25,748 nt of DNA from a virus: positions 1-25,748 of IMG/VR virus record IMGVR_UViG_3300028883_000127, one strand, 5' to 3'. The notes below the pieces were generated by a model. That model was not told the origin of the DNA, did not search any database, and worked only from the letters and a program-made list of their open reading frames with translations. The first letter of the stretch is position 1, and each line of letters starts with the position of its first letter. A program made the translations under genes and the position numbers. Positions 1-5,752 of this stretch are shown here, piece after piece.

Positions 1-7
1 CGAGGCA

Positions 8-235
8 TTACAACTCAGGTGCGGGTGCTGGTTTAATCTGCTCGAACGGCATACTCGCTGCAGGGTATAGTGCTTCGTCGTAAGCGCGGATGGCTTCCTT
101 GATCTTCTTATCCAGACCATAAGGAGTGCCTTCTTCGCACTCAGCAGCAACGATCATCACGGCGATGACATCTTGGGCTGTCCGTCCTGCGGTAAGGGCG
201 TCCAGGGCTTTGGCAGTGATCGGATTACTTTTCAT
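8..235 (-). CDS. small hypothetical protein (75 aa)
   Basis: Short soluble, mostly helical protein with a Pro/Ala-rich tail (KPAPAPEL). I do not recognise a family. The ATG is preceded by GGAG at good spacing (AAGGAGACTACTG before the start). Its start overlaps the end of the upstream leftward gene by 11 bases, so the two are probably translationally coupled. It is the last gene of the leftward array inside the window. Confidence 0.75.
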   Translation of the reverse strand: MKSNPITAKALDALTAGRTAQDVIAVMIVAAECEEGTPYGLDKKIKEAIRAYDEALYPAASMPFEQIKPAPAPEL

Positions 236-536
236 CAGTAGTCTCCTTCTTCGGTGCGTCTTGGTCAGGCCAAAGGAACTCAGTGGGCATCTGGTTGCGC
301 AGGTTGCTGATGAGCGCGTTCACAGTGTCGCGTACTTCCAGCAGTTTGTTCATCGTAGCTGCGGCGGGTGCTACGACTGACTTGCTGAGCTGCGCATCGT
401 GCGCGCTGTTCTTGTGGAACAAGTTGAACTGGTGCTCGGCCTCACGAGAGGCACGCTTGAGATAAGCAAACCCAGTCTTGATACCGTACTCACGGATATC
501 TTTGCTTATCTGGGACTGTAGACCGATTCTAGGCAT
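225..536 (-). CDS. hypothetical helical protein (103 aa)
   Basis: Unrecognised protein starting MPRIGLQSQ and ending in a charged tail (KKETTDEK). Two ATGs lie near the 5' end, at 542 and 536. The strong AGGAGG lies only 1-2 bases before the first but 7 bases before the second, so I chose 536. A longer open frame continues upstream through the tRNA-like segment without a ribosome site and is not believed. It overlaps the next leftward gene by 11 bases. Function unknown. Confidence 0.7.
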   Translation of the reverse strand: MPRIGLQSQISKDIREYGIKTGFAYLKRASREAEHQFNLFHKNSAHDAQLSKSVVAPAAATMNKLLEVRDTVNALISNLRNQMPTEFLWPDQDAPKKETTDEK

Positions 537-560
537 GGTCATTCCTCCTATATGGGTTAG

Positions 561-646
561 TGGGCTGGGAGGGACTCGAACCTCCCTGTCTGCCACCAAG
601 AAGCACAAGCTGCTACGCTGTAAGTGCTGTGTCGGCCACGTAGCCC
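561..646 (-). other. tRNA-3'-end-like segment (degenerate tRNA or attachment-type sequence)
   Basis: Read on the minus strand the segment ends with a T-arm-like GGAGG-TTCGAGTC-CCTCC followed by AGCCCA. An 86-nt stretch upstream begins GGGCT, which can pair with the terminal AGCCC. That is the length of a class II tRNA, and TTCGAGTC matches the T-loop consensus. However the 51:63 pair would be A-C, the 6-bp stem is out of register with a 7-nt T-loop, and I could not fold a D-arm or an anticodon arm with U33. A working tRNA is therefore unlikely. It may be a decayed tRNA or a tRNA 3' fragment such as those in phage attachment sites; no integrase is present in the window. Confidence 0.3.
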
Positions 647-679
647 TGGGATTGCGCGGTTACAGAATACGAACAGCGC

Positions 680-713
680 AAAAAAGAAGGGGCCAGCGTT
701 GGCCAGCCCCTTC
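680..713 (-). terminator. Rho-independent terminator
   Basis: On the minus strand a 12-bp stem (GAAGGGGCTGGC pairing with GCTGGCCCCTTC, two G-U pairs) with loop CAAC is followed directly by six T. It lies 17 bases after the stop of the gene at 730-1080 and should end that leftward transcript. Confidence 0.9.
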
Positions 714-729
714 GGGCGGAGAGTGGGTG

Positions 730-1080
730 TTAGGCCAGGAGCTCCTTGAGGGTGGCTTCCTTCTCCTCGTCGCTCATGGTGGCGAGCTTGCGCTTCAGTG
801 CCACGAGCGGGTCCACAGCGACGGCCTTGAGGGTCTCGCCGGGCTTCCATCCGGAGACGATGGTCTGGATCTCCTCGTCGGACTTTCCGGCCTTCTTGTA
901 GCGCCGAATCGCGCCCTGGAGCGTGACTGTCGAGGCGGCAACGAAGCGATCGAAGACCACCTTCTCGCCGAACTTGTCAGCGGCTTCCTCGAGGTTGTCG
1001 CCGAAGTCGTACACGACCTCCACAACTTCCTGGCTCTCGTCGTCCATGTTCACGGTTGCTTTGATGGTCTGGTCGGACAT
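730..1080 (-). CDS. hypothetical acidic protein (116 aa)
   Basis: Soluble protein starting MSDQTIKATVNMDDESQEVV. The N-terminal half looks like beta strands and the C-terminal half like charged helices ending SDEEKEATLKELLA. No family recognised. The start is supported by AAAGGAGGACAAG before the ATG. It has its own long leader with several inverted repeats (1098-1210) and a strong terminator just downstream, so it may be expressed as a single unit. Its composition looks more GC-rich than neighbouring small genes, by eye only. Confidence 0.8.
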   Translation of the reverse strand: MSDQTIKATVNMDDESQEVVEVVYDFGDNLEEAADKFGEKVVFDRFVAASTVTLQGAIRRYKKAGKSDEEIQTIVSGWKPGETLKAVAVDPLVALKRKLATMSDEEKEATLKELLA

Positions 1081-1097
1081 CTTGTCCTCCTTTGTTT

Positions 1098-1210
1098 GAC
1101 GCTGAGCGTCGGTTAATGCAGGTTGTCAGTTGGACGTCCACCTGCGCGTTATAGCTGAGCGCCCTTCAGTTGGAGAACCGCAGCGGGGGGAGACTACGGG
1201 TGAAGGGCGC
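1098..1210 (-). promoter_or_regulatory. leader with four inverted repeats upstream of the 730-1080 gene
   Basis: The 135-base gap holds GACGC-TGA-GCGTC (1098-1110), GCAGGT/ACCTGC arms (1118-1123, 1140-1145) enclosing the 10-bp palindrome TGGACGTCCA (1131-1140), and GCGCCCTTCA/TGAAGGGCGC arms (1159-1168, 1201-1210) around a 32-base loop. No clear -35/-10 pair was found. It could act as an RNA leader, an operator cluster or a processing signal. The large 10-bp stem lies just after the stop of the gene at 1216-1449 and could also end that transcript, although no T-run follows. Confidence 0.4.
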
Positions 1211-1215
1211 GTTCA

Positions 1216-1449
1216 TTAGAGCACACCGACTTTGCCAAAGGCCTGTTCATAGTCCTGCACAAACTGGACCTGGGCATTGAAGGGAGCCTTGCTGAGGGCG
1301 GCGGCAAGGTCTGGCTTGGATACTGAGACCAAGCGTATGAACCTTGTTACGCGGATTATGTTCCTGGGCACAAGGTTCTGCCGTGGTACTGGCAAGGCTC
1401 GAGCGTCGATGCGCTTACGTTCAACAAGTTCTAAGTTCAAGTTGGCCAT
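1216..1449 (-). CDS. small basic hypothetical protein (77 aa)
   Basis: Basic N-terminal half (ERKRIDARALPVPRQNLVPR) followed by a helical C-terminal half. No family recognised. The start is supported by GGAAGGAGAACCGCG before ATG and by a good promoter ending 27 bases upstream (1476-1504). It is the first gene of that transcript, which may continue into the 730-1080 gene. Confidence 0.75.
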   Translation of the reverse strand: MANLNLELVERKRIDARALPVPRQNLVPRNIIRVTRFIRLVSVSKPDLAAALSKAPFNAQVQFVQDYEQAFGKVGVL

Positions 1450-1475
1450 CGCGGTTCTCCTTCCGTTGTGGGCAT

Positions 1476-1504
1476 AATATACAGCGGCATGGGGTGAATG
1501 TCAA
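1476..1504 (-). promoter_or_regulatory. sigma-70-like promoter, minus strand
   Basis: A perfect -35 TTGACA (1499-1504), a 17-base spacer and a -10 TATATT (1476-1481) read leftward, with the gene at 1216-1449 starting 27 bases downstream. This is the best host-type promoter in the window. The promoter at 7175-7203 has the same -10 and spacer. Confidence 0.8.
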
Positions 1505-1516
1505 TAATTATTTTCA

Positions 1517-1774
1517 TTAGCAGTGTTTTTGCAGGTCCTGGTCGCCCGCCAAAAGGATCGCTAGTGAGTTAAGTGCTTCGCGCAACTTCATGCAGCCCAA
1601 CGCACTCAGCGTCATCTCACCTCCGGCCATTGCATCAGACGCTAGGTCCGCGGAGACTACGTTGATGTGGAAAGCGCCGTTGGGCATCTCGATGATGGTG
1701 ACCTGCGACAGGAGGTTGTGCTGCTCGTTCTTGAACCGCTCGATGATCGGCGGAATGTTAGTTGCTGTTCTCAT
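1517..1774 (-). CDS. hypothetical protein (85 aa)
   Basis: Starts MRTATNIPPIIERFKNEQHN and looks like a beta-hairpin followed by a helical C-terminus (LREALNSLAILLAG). No family recognised. Its ATG overlaps the TGA of the upstream gene (ATGA), so it is translationally coupled to the gene at 1771-2121. It lies directly upstream of the promoter at 1476-1504. Confidence 0.75.
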   Translation of the reverse strand: MRTATNIPPIIERFKNEQHNLLSQVTIIEMPNGAFHINVVSADLASDAMAGGEMTLSALGCMKLREALNSLAILLAGDQDLQKHC

Positions 1775-2121
1775 TTAGCCCTCTCGTCCTTTAGTTTGCT
1801 AAGGATGTCCATCGCTTCGTCGCGCTTATGCTCAATCTCTTCAGGCATCTGCACCTGCGAAACAATGTTGCTGATGCTACGCCTAGTGCGACGCTGCAAG
1901 CGAAAGTTGTTGTGAATGTACGCTGCCGCATCCTTCGGCGTCATGTTGCGCTCAGCGAGGCCGTTGCTTTCGAGGATGCCAGCGAGGTCCAGGATCGCTT
2001 GGGCAATGAGGCCAGACATAGTGTTAACCTCTAGGCCCTTGATGCGATAGAACTTGCCAATAGCAGCCAGCGACACTGGGTCTATGCGCGACTCGGCGGT
2101 AATAGTTAGTGACTTACTCAT
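1771..2121 (-). CDS. hypothetical protein (116 aa)
   Basis: Begins MSKSLTITAESRIDPVSL and ends in a charged helix (DEAMDILSKLKDERAK). The middle contains a basic RLQRRTRRS stretch. The pattern TMSGLIAQAILDLAGILES suggests an amphipathic helix. I chose ATG 2121, which overlaps the TGA of the upstream small gene as ATGA. A TTG 24 bases further upstream has no better ribosome site. No family recognised; the basic stretch would allow nucleic-acid binding, but that is speculation. Confidence 0.7.
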   Translation of the reverse strand: MSKSLTITAESRIDPVSLAAIGKFYRIKGLEVNTMSGLIAQAILDLAGILESNGLAERNMTPKDAAAYIHNNFRLQRRTRRSISNIVSQVQMPEEIEHKRDEAMDILSKLKDERAK

Positions 2122-2291
2122 ATGTGCAGGCGTCTCCTCTTCCAAAACTTTAGGTAACAGGTTATGTGATAGTAGTAGCTGCGGCTGCGCACAGCGTTGC
2201 GCTTAACTGAGCGTAGGCACTTCGCGCAAACTGGGTACCAAACGTGCTTGCCCTTTGGGAGTCGTAGGCCTGGGGACTTAATTAGTTTCAT
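2118..2291 (-). CDS. small basic Cys/His protein (57 aa), possible zinc knuckle
   Basis: A 57-codon gene starting MKLIKSPGLRLPKG. It is strongly basic, with C-x2-C at residues 22-25 (VCAKC) and H-x2-C at 42-45 (HITC), a spacing compatible with one zinc site, and it ends KRRRLHI. GGAG precedes the ATG by 6 bases and is contributed by the right arm of the dispersed palindrome at 2300-2322. The stop overlaps the next start as ATGA. The coupling, the ribosome site and the sensible composition support it as real. Function unknown; nucleic-acid binding is plausible from charge and Cys pattern. Confidence 0.65.
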   Translation of the reverse strand: MKLIKSPGLRLPKGKHVWYPVCAKCLRSVKRNAVRSRSYYYHITCYLKFWKRRRLHI

Positions 2292-2299
2292 TGATGCTC

Positions 2300-2322
2300 C
2301 TTCGGTTAAAATTTGACCGAAG
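2300..2322. repeat. dispersed palindrome, copy 1
   Basis: Arms CTTCGGTTAAA and TTTGACCGAAG around an A/T centre, nearly perfect. In the leftward sense it lies just before the gene at 2118-2291, and the right arm runs straight into the GGAG ribosome site (CCGAAGGAG). As RNA it would fold into an 11-bp hairpin that pairs part of that site. Confidence 0.85.
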
Positions 2323-2344
2323 CCGGTTTTGCACTAGATATGAA

Positions 2345-2683
2345 TCACCCCTGTTCATTTGATAGCTCCCCCTTTGCTTGTTCGATGAACGCGTTTTGCA
2401 TCTCAAGCGACTTTTTGGCTATCTTAGTCTCTATTTCTTCAAGGCTCTCGCCATTCTCAAGACCCAGACTAACGACTTGTGCATCACAGATTAGCTTCAG
2501 CGCCAGCAGGAGGGTGTCGTAGTAGGGGGCTTTGACGAATTTAGTATAAAACGTCTTTCCCTCGGTTTCCGCATAGGCTACACCGTGAAGCCTTGCATCT
2601 GCTCGGTCAAGTATTGACTGCCCCTTTTGTGCGATAACTTCCGTTGCTATTTCGCCACCTGTGTATCGTTTAACTTCGTCCAT
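2345..2683 (-). CDS. hypothetical protein of a duplicated family (VKRYTxGEI / APYYDTL), copy A (112 aa)
   Basis: Starts MDEVKRYTGGEI, has APYYDTLLLALKL at about residues 52-64 and ends near FIEQAKGELSNEQG. The gene at 2879-3121 shares the N-terminus, the APYYDTL core and the C-terminal IEQAKGE. A 17-nt stretch encoding the core is identical in DNA (2514-2530 and 3018-3034). I chose ATG 2683 over 2689 because GGGAGG sits 8 bases before it, the paralogue starts the same way, and it overlaps the previous stop as TGATG. Function unknown. Confidence 0.75.
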   Translation of the reverse strand: MDEVKRYTGGEIATEVIAQKGQSILDRADARLHGVAYAETEGKTFYTKFVKAPYYDTLLLALKLICDAQVVSLGLENGESLEEIETKIAKKSLEMQNAFIEQAKGELSNEQG

Positions 2684-2892
2684 CACCATGTCCTCCCTTT
2701 CTCATTCAAGGTTTCTGCCTCGCCAGTACAACAAGGGCCGCACATATCCGTAGCAGCCATGCCGCCCTTTATCCCAAGCTCTTGTCCACAGACGATGCAA
2801 TGAGTTGCGCCGTGCTTCTTGGCGCGGGCAAGGCGTTTACATTGACATGGGGAGCAGCCACATTTCTCACAGAAGTCTTTATCTCTGTCCAT
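2683..2892 (-). CDS. Cys-rich zinc-ribbon-like protein (69 aa)
   Basis: Ten cysteines arranged as CEKCGCSPCQC near the N-terminus, CIVCGQ in the middle and CGPCC near the end, typical of small zinc-binding phage proteins. The central CIVCGQELG with the later CGPCC resembles a DksA/TraR-type or generic zinc ribbon, but I cannot assign one. The start ATG 2892 follows GGGAGGCGACTG; a longer frame upstream lacks a ribosome site. It lies between the two paralogues at 2345-2683 and 2879-3121, overlapping both. Confidence 0.75.
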   Translation of the reverse strand: MDRDKDFCEKCGCSPCQCKRLARAKKHGATHCIVCGQELGIKGGMAATDMCGPCCTGEAETLNEKGRTW

Positions 2893-3121
2893 CAGTCGCC
2901 TCCCCCTTCGCTTGCTCAATCCAATCCGCAGGCGTTTTGACAACAGGCTTTCCACCCACCGTCTTTAGTCGTGCGCTTATCAATGGGTTTGAGGCCAGCT
3001 CCAGCGCCCGCATTAAAGTGTCGTAGTAGGGGGCAAACACAAGCAACGGAATCTCCTCACCGTCGGCAAGGTTGTTCACCATCTCGCGTATTTCTCCTGC
3101 TGTGTACCGCTTAACGTCCAT
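2879..3121 (-). CDS. hypothetical protein of a duplicated family (VKRYTxGEI / APYYDTL), copy B (80 aa)
   Basis: MDVKRYTAGEI at the N-terminus, APYYDTLMRALEL at about residues 30-42 and DWIEQAKGEATDGQR at the C-terminus. Shorter than copy A, which has about 22 extra residues between the N-terminal motif and the core. GGAGGTGACTG precedes the ATG. It overlaps both neighbours (11 bases upstream, 14 downstream), so the set is coupled. Function unknown. Confidence 0.8.
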   Translation of the reverse strand: MDVKRYTAGEIREMVNNLADGEEIPLLVFAPYYDTLMRALELASNPLISARLKTVGGKPVVKTPADWIEQAKGEATDGQR

Positions 3122-3458
3122 CAGTCACCTCCAGCCGCTTACGGGCTTCGGATTCGGCCCATTCACGCTTCTTCTCGTTGGAATCGTATGCTTCATAATC
3201 TGGCAGGAGGATTGCAGACAGCTTTTCCTTTTTACCATTGATTATGTCGATTAGTGCGGCATTGAGGGTTGCTGCATCAACAGCCAACACCTCTATCATG
3301 CTCTCTTTGAGGGCGATTTCGGCTTCAAGTCGGTCAACTTCAGCAAGGGCAATACTGTTTTTACAGAGCCACAAATCCTCGCTAATCATTCCGCACTTGA
3401 TTCCGGCCCGTATGCTTCCTGCCCTCGCCGGTTTTAATCTTTTATCAATGTCTCTCAT
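3111..3458 (-). CDS. hypothetical coiled-coil protein (115 aa)
   Basis: Begins MRDIDKRLKPARAG. The central region (EVDRLEAEIALKESMIEVLAVDAATLNAAL) has heptad-like leucines, suggesting a coiled coil, and the tail is charged (KKREWAESEARKRLE). ATG 3458 follows GAGGTAAGTG, and a GTG immediately upstream is less likely. It overlaps the start of the next gene by 11 bases. No family recognised. Confidence 0.75.
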   Translation of the reverse strand: MRDIDKRLKPARAGSIRAGIKCGMISEDLWLCKNSIALAEVDRLEAEIALKESMIEVLAVDAATLNAALIDIINGKKEKLSAILLPDYEAYDSNEKKREWAESEARKRLEVTDGR

Positions 3459-3461
3459 CAC

Positions 3462-3596
3462 TTACCTCGCTATCCATTCAATATGTATGTGGGAGATTAA
3501 CCACCACAGTCCAGCGATAACAACGACCAACCCTGCACCGATTAAAACTCCAAGCGTAATCAGTCCTGACACAAAACGGATCCCAATATCACTCAT
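3462..3596 (-). CDS. small single-span membrane protein (44 aa)
   Basis: MSDIGIRFVSG followed by a hydrophobic stretch at about residues 10-34 (Leu/Ile/Val/Gly-rich, ending WWLI), then HIHIEWIAR. One transmembrane helix is predicted by eye. Several in-frame ATGs exist (3608, 3602, 3599, 3596). I chose 3596 because the upstream residues belong to the overlapping frame of the interrupted gene at 3589-3804, whose stop overlaps this start by 8 bases. No strong ribosome site, so coupling is likely. Function unknown. Confidence 0.55.
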   Translation of the reverse strand: MSDIGIRFVSGLITLGVLIGAGLVVVIAGLWWLISHIHIEWIAR

Positions 3597-3804
3597 CATC
3601 ATTCTCATCGCTTTCTGGTGGGTTGGGGAGTGGGCTGTGTGCTTCAATCAGCGAACTAACCTCCCGCAGTATCTTTTCGCGCTCTGTTAACCATAGTCCA
3701 TGATTAGGATTCCATCCCTACAGCGTCAACCAATAGACAGCGGGGCGGCAAGGTTGCCATCCTTGTTCGCGCTTGAGGAAGCGGCGCTCATAATCTCCAC
3801 GCAC
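3589..3804 (-). pseudogene. small gene interrupted by an in-frame amber codon
   Basis: From a GTG at 3804 the frame reads RGDYERRFLKREQGWQPCRP..YWLTL, meets TAG at 3718-3720, then continues open for 42 codons (GWNPNHGLWLTEREKILREV.. to PESDENDDE) to TGA at 3589. Both halves have the charged, protein-like composition of neighbouring genes. The second half has no in-frame ATG, GTG or TTG near its beginning and would fit as the continuation of the first. Other genes here do end in TAG (for example at 19602, 21123 and 24518), so wholesale recoding is unlikely. This is either a nonsense mutation, a sequencing error or amber readthrough. An alternative 28-codon ORF from ATG 3812 in another frame is less protein-like. 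Confidence 0.5.
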
Positions 3805-3817
3805 CGCCCCATTGCTG

Positions 3818-4042
3818 TCAGTTACTTAAGAGCGCTAAGATTTCTGCTTTGCTCTTCCCAGCAAGCATTCTCTTAACGCGATTGCGCTCGGCCTCGGCTT
3901 GCGAAGCTAGCTTGTATGTAGTTATGTGGTGGCAGAACGCACAGGCATATGCACGCTCGCCCTTGAGTTTGTTCGTGCTGTCAAGTTGCATACCGCACTT
4001 CTCACACTTGCGTGGATGGTCAGGGTGCTTTGATGCTGGCAT
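3818..4042 (-). CDS. zinc-ribbon-like small protein (74 aa)
   Basis: CEKCGMQL at residues 13-16 and CAFCHH about 20 residues later form a C-x2-C...C-x2-C zinc ribbon, followed by a basic helical tail (ERNRVKRMLAGKSKAEIL). Start ATG 4042 follows GGAGGTGAGTG and overlaps the TGA of the upstream gene as TGATG. Such proteins often bind nucleic acid or host proteins; the role here is unknown. Confidence 0.75.
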   Translation of the reverse strand: MPASKHPDHPRKCEKCGMQLDSTNKLKGERAYACAFCHHITTYKLASQAEAERNRVKRMLAGKSKAEILALLSN

Positions 4043-4320
4043 CACTCACCTCCGATTGCTAAGCGTAGGCTGTCGTAGTAGCTCGTAACGTCTATAATAT
4101 ACAAACCTCGCTCGAATGTTATAATCCAATGCAGTTCACTGAGGAGCTGCTCTGCTGTCTCGAGGCGCTTGTCCACAGCAGATACTGTAGCTACTGCGCT
4201 GTCCAACTGAGCTTGTGCATCAGCTTGTGCAGACGCTCGACCTAAGCTGTACGACCACGCAAGGGCGCCTGAAAGGACGAGAAACAGGACGCCCCTTGTT
4301 ATGCGTGATCGAGAAGTCAT
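4042..4320 (-). CDS. membrane-anchored coiled-coil protein (92 aa)
   Basis: Basic N-terminus (MTSRSRITRG), one hydrophobic segment at about residues 10-26, then an Ala/Gln-rich stretch with coiled-coil character (residues 30-64). The topology is that of an inner-membrane spanin (Rz-like) or a generic signal-anchor protein. The C-terminal TSYYDSLRLAIGGE resembles the YYDTLxxAL core of the duplicated pair at 2345-2683 and 2879-3121. It sits among early-type genes rather than beside the endolysin, which argues against a spanin. ATGA overlap with the upstream gene. Confidence 0.65.
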   Translation of the reverse strand: MTSRSRITRGVLFLVLSGALAWSYSLGRASAQADAQAQLDSAVATVSAVDKRLETAEQLLSELHWIITFERGLYIIDVTSYYDSLRLAIGGE

Positions 4321-4643
4321 AAGGCTTGTGCTTTTTTGAAGTCTGCCCAGGCTTGCTTGCGGCCTTTGTACAAGCCCTTTGCTTTCGCTATGAGTAGGGC
4401 ATGTGCGAGGGCTTGGAGCATGGCATCCTCAGGGTACGCTCCGGCAGCGTTTGCCGAAGCCTCTCCGCTGATGTAGTCGCCCTGCCTGCCGTAGCGGGCA
4501 ATCGGCGTCTGTTCTACGCCTGTACAGAAGTGCAGATCAACTGGCTTGCCGTTAACGAGAATGGTCTTGAGGTACACGCATTTCTCGCAGTAGTGCTCAT
4601 GCACAGGGCCTGGAACCTGTTCGTAGCCTGCGTCGCTAGTCAT
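4317..4643 (-). CDS. hypothetical protein with a Cys pair (108 aa)
   Basis: Contains HEHYCEKCVYLK near residue 20 and HFCTGV near residue 40, which could make a metal site. The C-terminal half is helical and Ala/Lys-rich (LAHALLIAKAKGLYKGRKQAWADFKKAQAL). No family recognised. Start and stop both overlap neighbours as ATGA, so it belongs to a coupled run covering 4042-5519. Confidence 0.75.
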   Translation of the reverse strand: MTSDAGYEQVPGPVHEHYCEKCVYLKTILVNGKPVDLHFCTGVEQTPIARYGRQGDYISGEASANAAGAYPEDAMLQALAHALLIAKAKGLYKGRKQAWADFKKAQAL

Positions 4644-4936
4644 TGCATGGCTCCGATCTGTTCGGTGAGCAAACCCCAGAAGGCATTGAAGTCCTCATTT
4701 GGGTACGTCTCAACGAGCCAGCGTGACGCCTCTGCCTTCAGGTCCAACGTGTCCCATGCGTCAGGCTCTAGGCTACAGTCCTCAGCCTGCACAGCGTGCT
4801 CCACCATAAACTCGATGGCGTGGAGCAGCAAGCGTGTGCTGTTGCCCTGCTCCTCAGGTGTACCAACGAACGATATGTCGTTCTTGATGAGGTTCGCGCA
4901 AATGTTGCGCAACGTTAGCACTTGTTCTTTGTTCAT
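4640..4936 (-). CDS. hypothetical protein (98 aa)
   Basis: MNKEQVLTLRNICANLIKNDISF, predominantly helical and acidic, ending AFWGLLTEQIGAMQ. Preceded by AGGAGAACGCT at good spacing and overlapping the stop of the upstream gene (ATGA). No recognised family. Confidence 0.75.
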   Translation of the reverse strand: MNKEQVLTLRNICANLIKNDISFVGTPEEQGNSTRLLLHAIEFMVEHAVQAEDCSLEPDAWDTLDLKAEASRWLVETYPNEDFNAFWGLLTEQIGAMQ

Positions 4937-5175
4937 AGCGTTCTCCTTTTCTTGACAATCTTCACCTCGGTTAGGTCGAACGAGCCAAGCGCGAAGGCCT
5001 TGGTCCAGGTGAGGCCGCTACGTTCCTTGTAGCGCGTGTTTGCGAAGGCCTTGTCGCGCGTCTGGTAGTACGCCTCAACTGCGGCGGCGTGATTGCTAAG
5101 GCGCGTTGTTGCGAGCAGCGTACCACGATGGTTGATCCAGGTGATCTCGTAGAACGTGCGCGGTGCTTCGGTCAT
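4933..5175 (-). CDS. hypothetical protein (80 aa)
   Basis: Compact alpha/beta-looking protein, MTEAPRTFYEITWINHRG to KIVKKRRTL. Its first codons ATG ACC GAA GC lie inside the right arm of the palindrome at 5164-5190. Its ATG overlaps the TGA of the upstream gene, so the palindrome spans the junction of the two genes. The similar YRITCLDEYG opening of the upstream protein (both resemble xYxITxxxxxG) hints at a distant paralogy, which is weak. Confidence 0.75.
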   Translation of the reverse strand: MTEAPRTFYEITWINHRGTLLATTRLSNHAAAVEAYYQTRDKAFANTRYKERSGLTWTKAFALGSFDLTEVKIVKKRRTL

Positions 5176-5190
5176 AATTTAACCGAAGCA
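5164..5190. repeat. dispersed palindrome, copy 2 (spans a gene junction)
   Basis: Perfect 9-bp outer arms TGCTTCGGT and ACCGAAGCA around an A/T-rich centre. In the leftward sense it encodes the last residues ASVKL and the stop of the gene at 5172-5519, and contains the ATG and first codons of the gene at 4933-5175. Confidence 0.85.
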
Positions 5191-5519
5191 TTTGCGCGAC
5201 GTCTGCGCAGCTCTTTGCCCAGGATGTTGCTAAGCACCGTCTCAACGTAGGCACGGCCGAAGCGCTCTATCGCATCGTCGAGGAGGCTTGTGGTCTCGCT
5301 TGGCAGATCGGGTTCCCACGTTAAACGGACCTCGGTGACTTCGTCGTAGATGGGCATGCCCAGCGCTACGAGGTCGTTGTTGGCGTCGAGGCGAATGTTG
5401 TCTTCGAGACCAGCTGCTTCGACCTCAGCCTTGAACATGTCGATGGCCTTGGCGTAGCTTGGTTCTGTGATCTCGTTGTGGAGTGCGCCGTACTCGTCGA
5501 GGCAAGTGATGCGGTACAT
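5172..5519 (-). CDS. hypothetical protein (115 aa)
   Basis: MYRITCLDEYGALHNEI, alpha/beta-looking, C-terminal helix FGRAYVETVLSNILGKELRRRRA then ASVKL. The final codons and the stop are supplied by the palindrome at 5164-5190. The ribosome site is GAAAGGACGACTA before ATG, the first (in this direction of reading) of the GAAAGGACRA-type leaders. No family recognised. Confidence 0.75.
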   Translation of the reverse strand: MYRITCLDEYGALHNEITEPSYAKAIDMFKAEVEAAGLEDNIRLDANNDLVALGMPIYDEVTEVRLTWEPDLPSETTSLLDDAIERFGRAYVETVLSNILGKELRRRRANASVKL

Positions 5520-5534
5520 TAGTCGTCCTTTCTG

Positions 5535-5750
5535 TTAACGTAGCTCGGCGTAGATGCCGCTGACGGTTGCTTTGAACTGGCGACAGAACTTAACCATGTT
5601 GTTCTGTGTCTGCTCTTTGGTGTAGTAGCGTTTGTAGACGACTGCTTCGCGCCGGTTCCCAAGTATGTCGATGGTGGCGAAGTATTCGACCACGTAGGAT
5701 GATGCGTCGGTTGCTTTGTGTAGGCGTTGCGTGGCCGTTGAGACGTCCAT
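5535..5750 (-). CDS. hypothetical protein (71 aa)
   Basis: MDVSTATQRLHKATDASSYVVEYFATIDILG, a small, probably alpha/beta protein with many Tyr and basic residues (VVYKRYYTKEQ). It starts 2 bases after the stop of the preceding gene; a purine-rich AAGGTGTAAGC precedes it. Function unknown. Confidence 0.7.
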   Translation of the reverse strand: MDVSTATQRLHKATDASSYVVEYFATIDILGNRREAVVYKRYYTKEQTQNNMVKFCRQFKATVSGIYAELR

Positions 5751-5752
5751 GC

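Noticed and set aside
478-1116. 212-codon plus-strand open frame
   Set aside because: It runs opposite two well-supported minus genes and through a terminator, with a Leu/Gly/Val-rich shadow composition.
3718-3720. Genome-wide TAG recoding
   Set aside because: Several solid genes stop at TAG right before the next gene's start (19602, 21123, 24518), and no suppressor tRNA can be folded.
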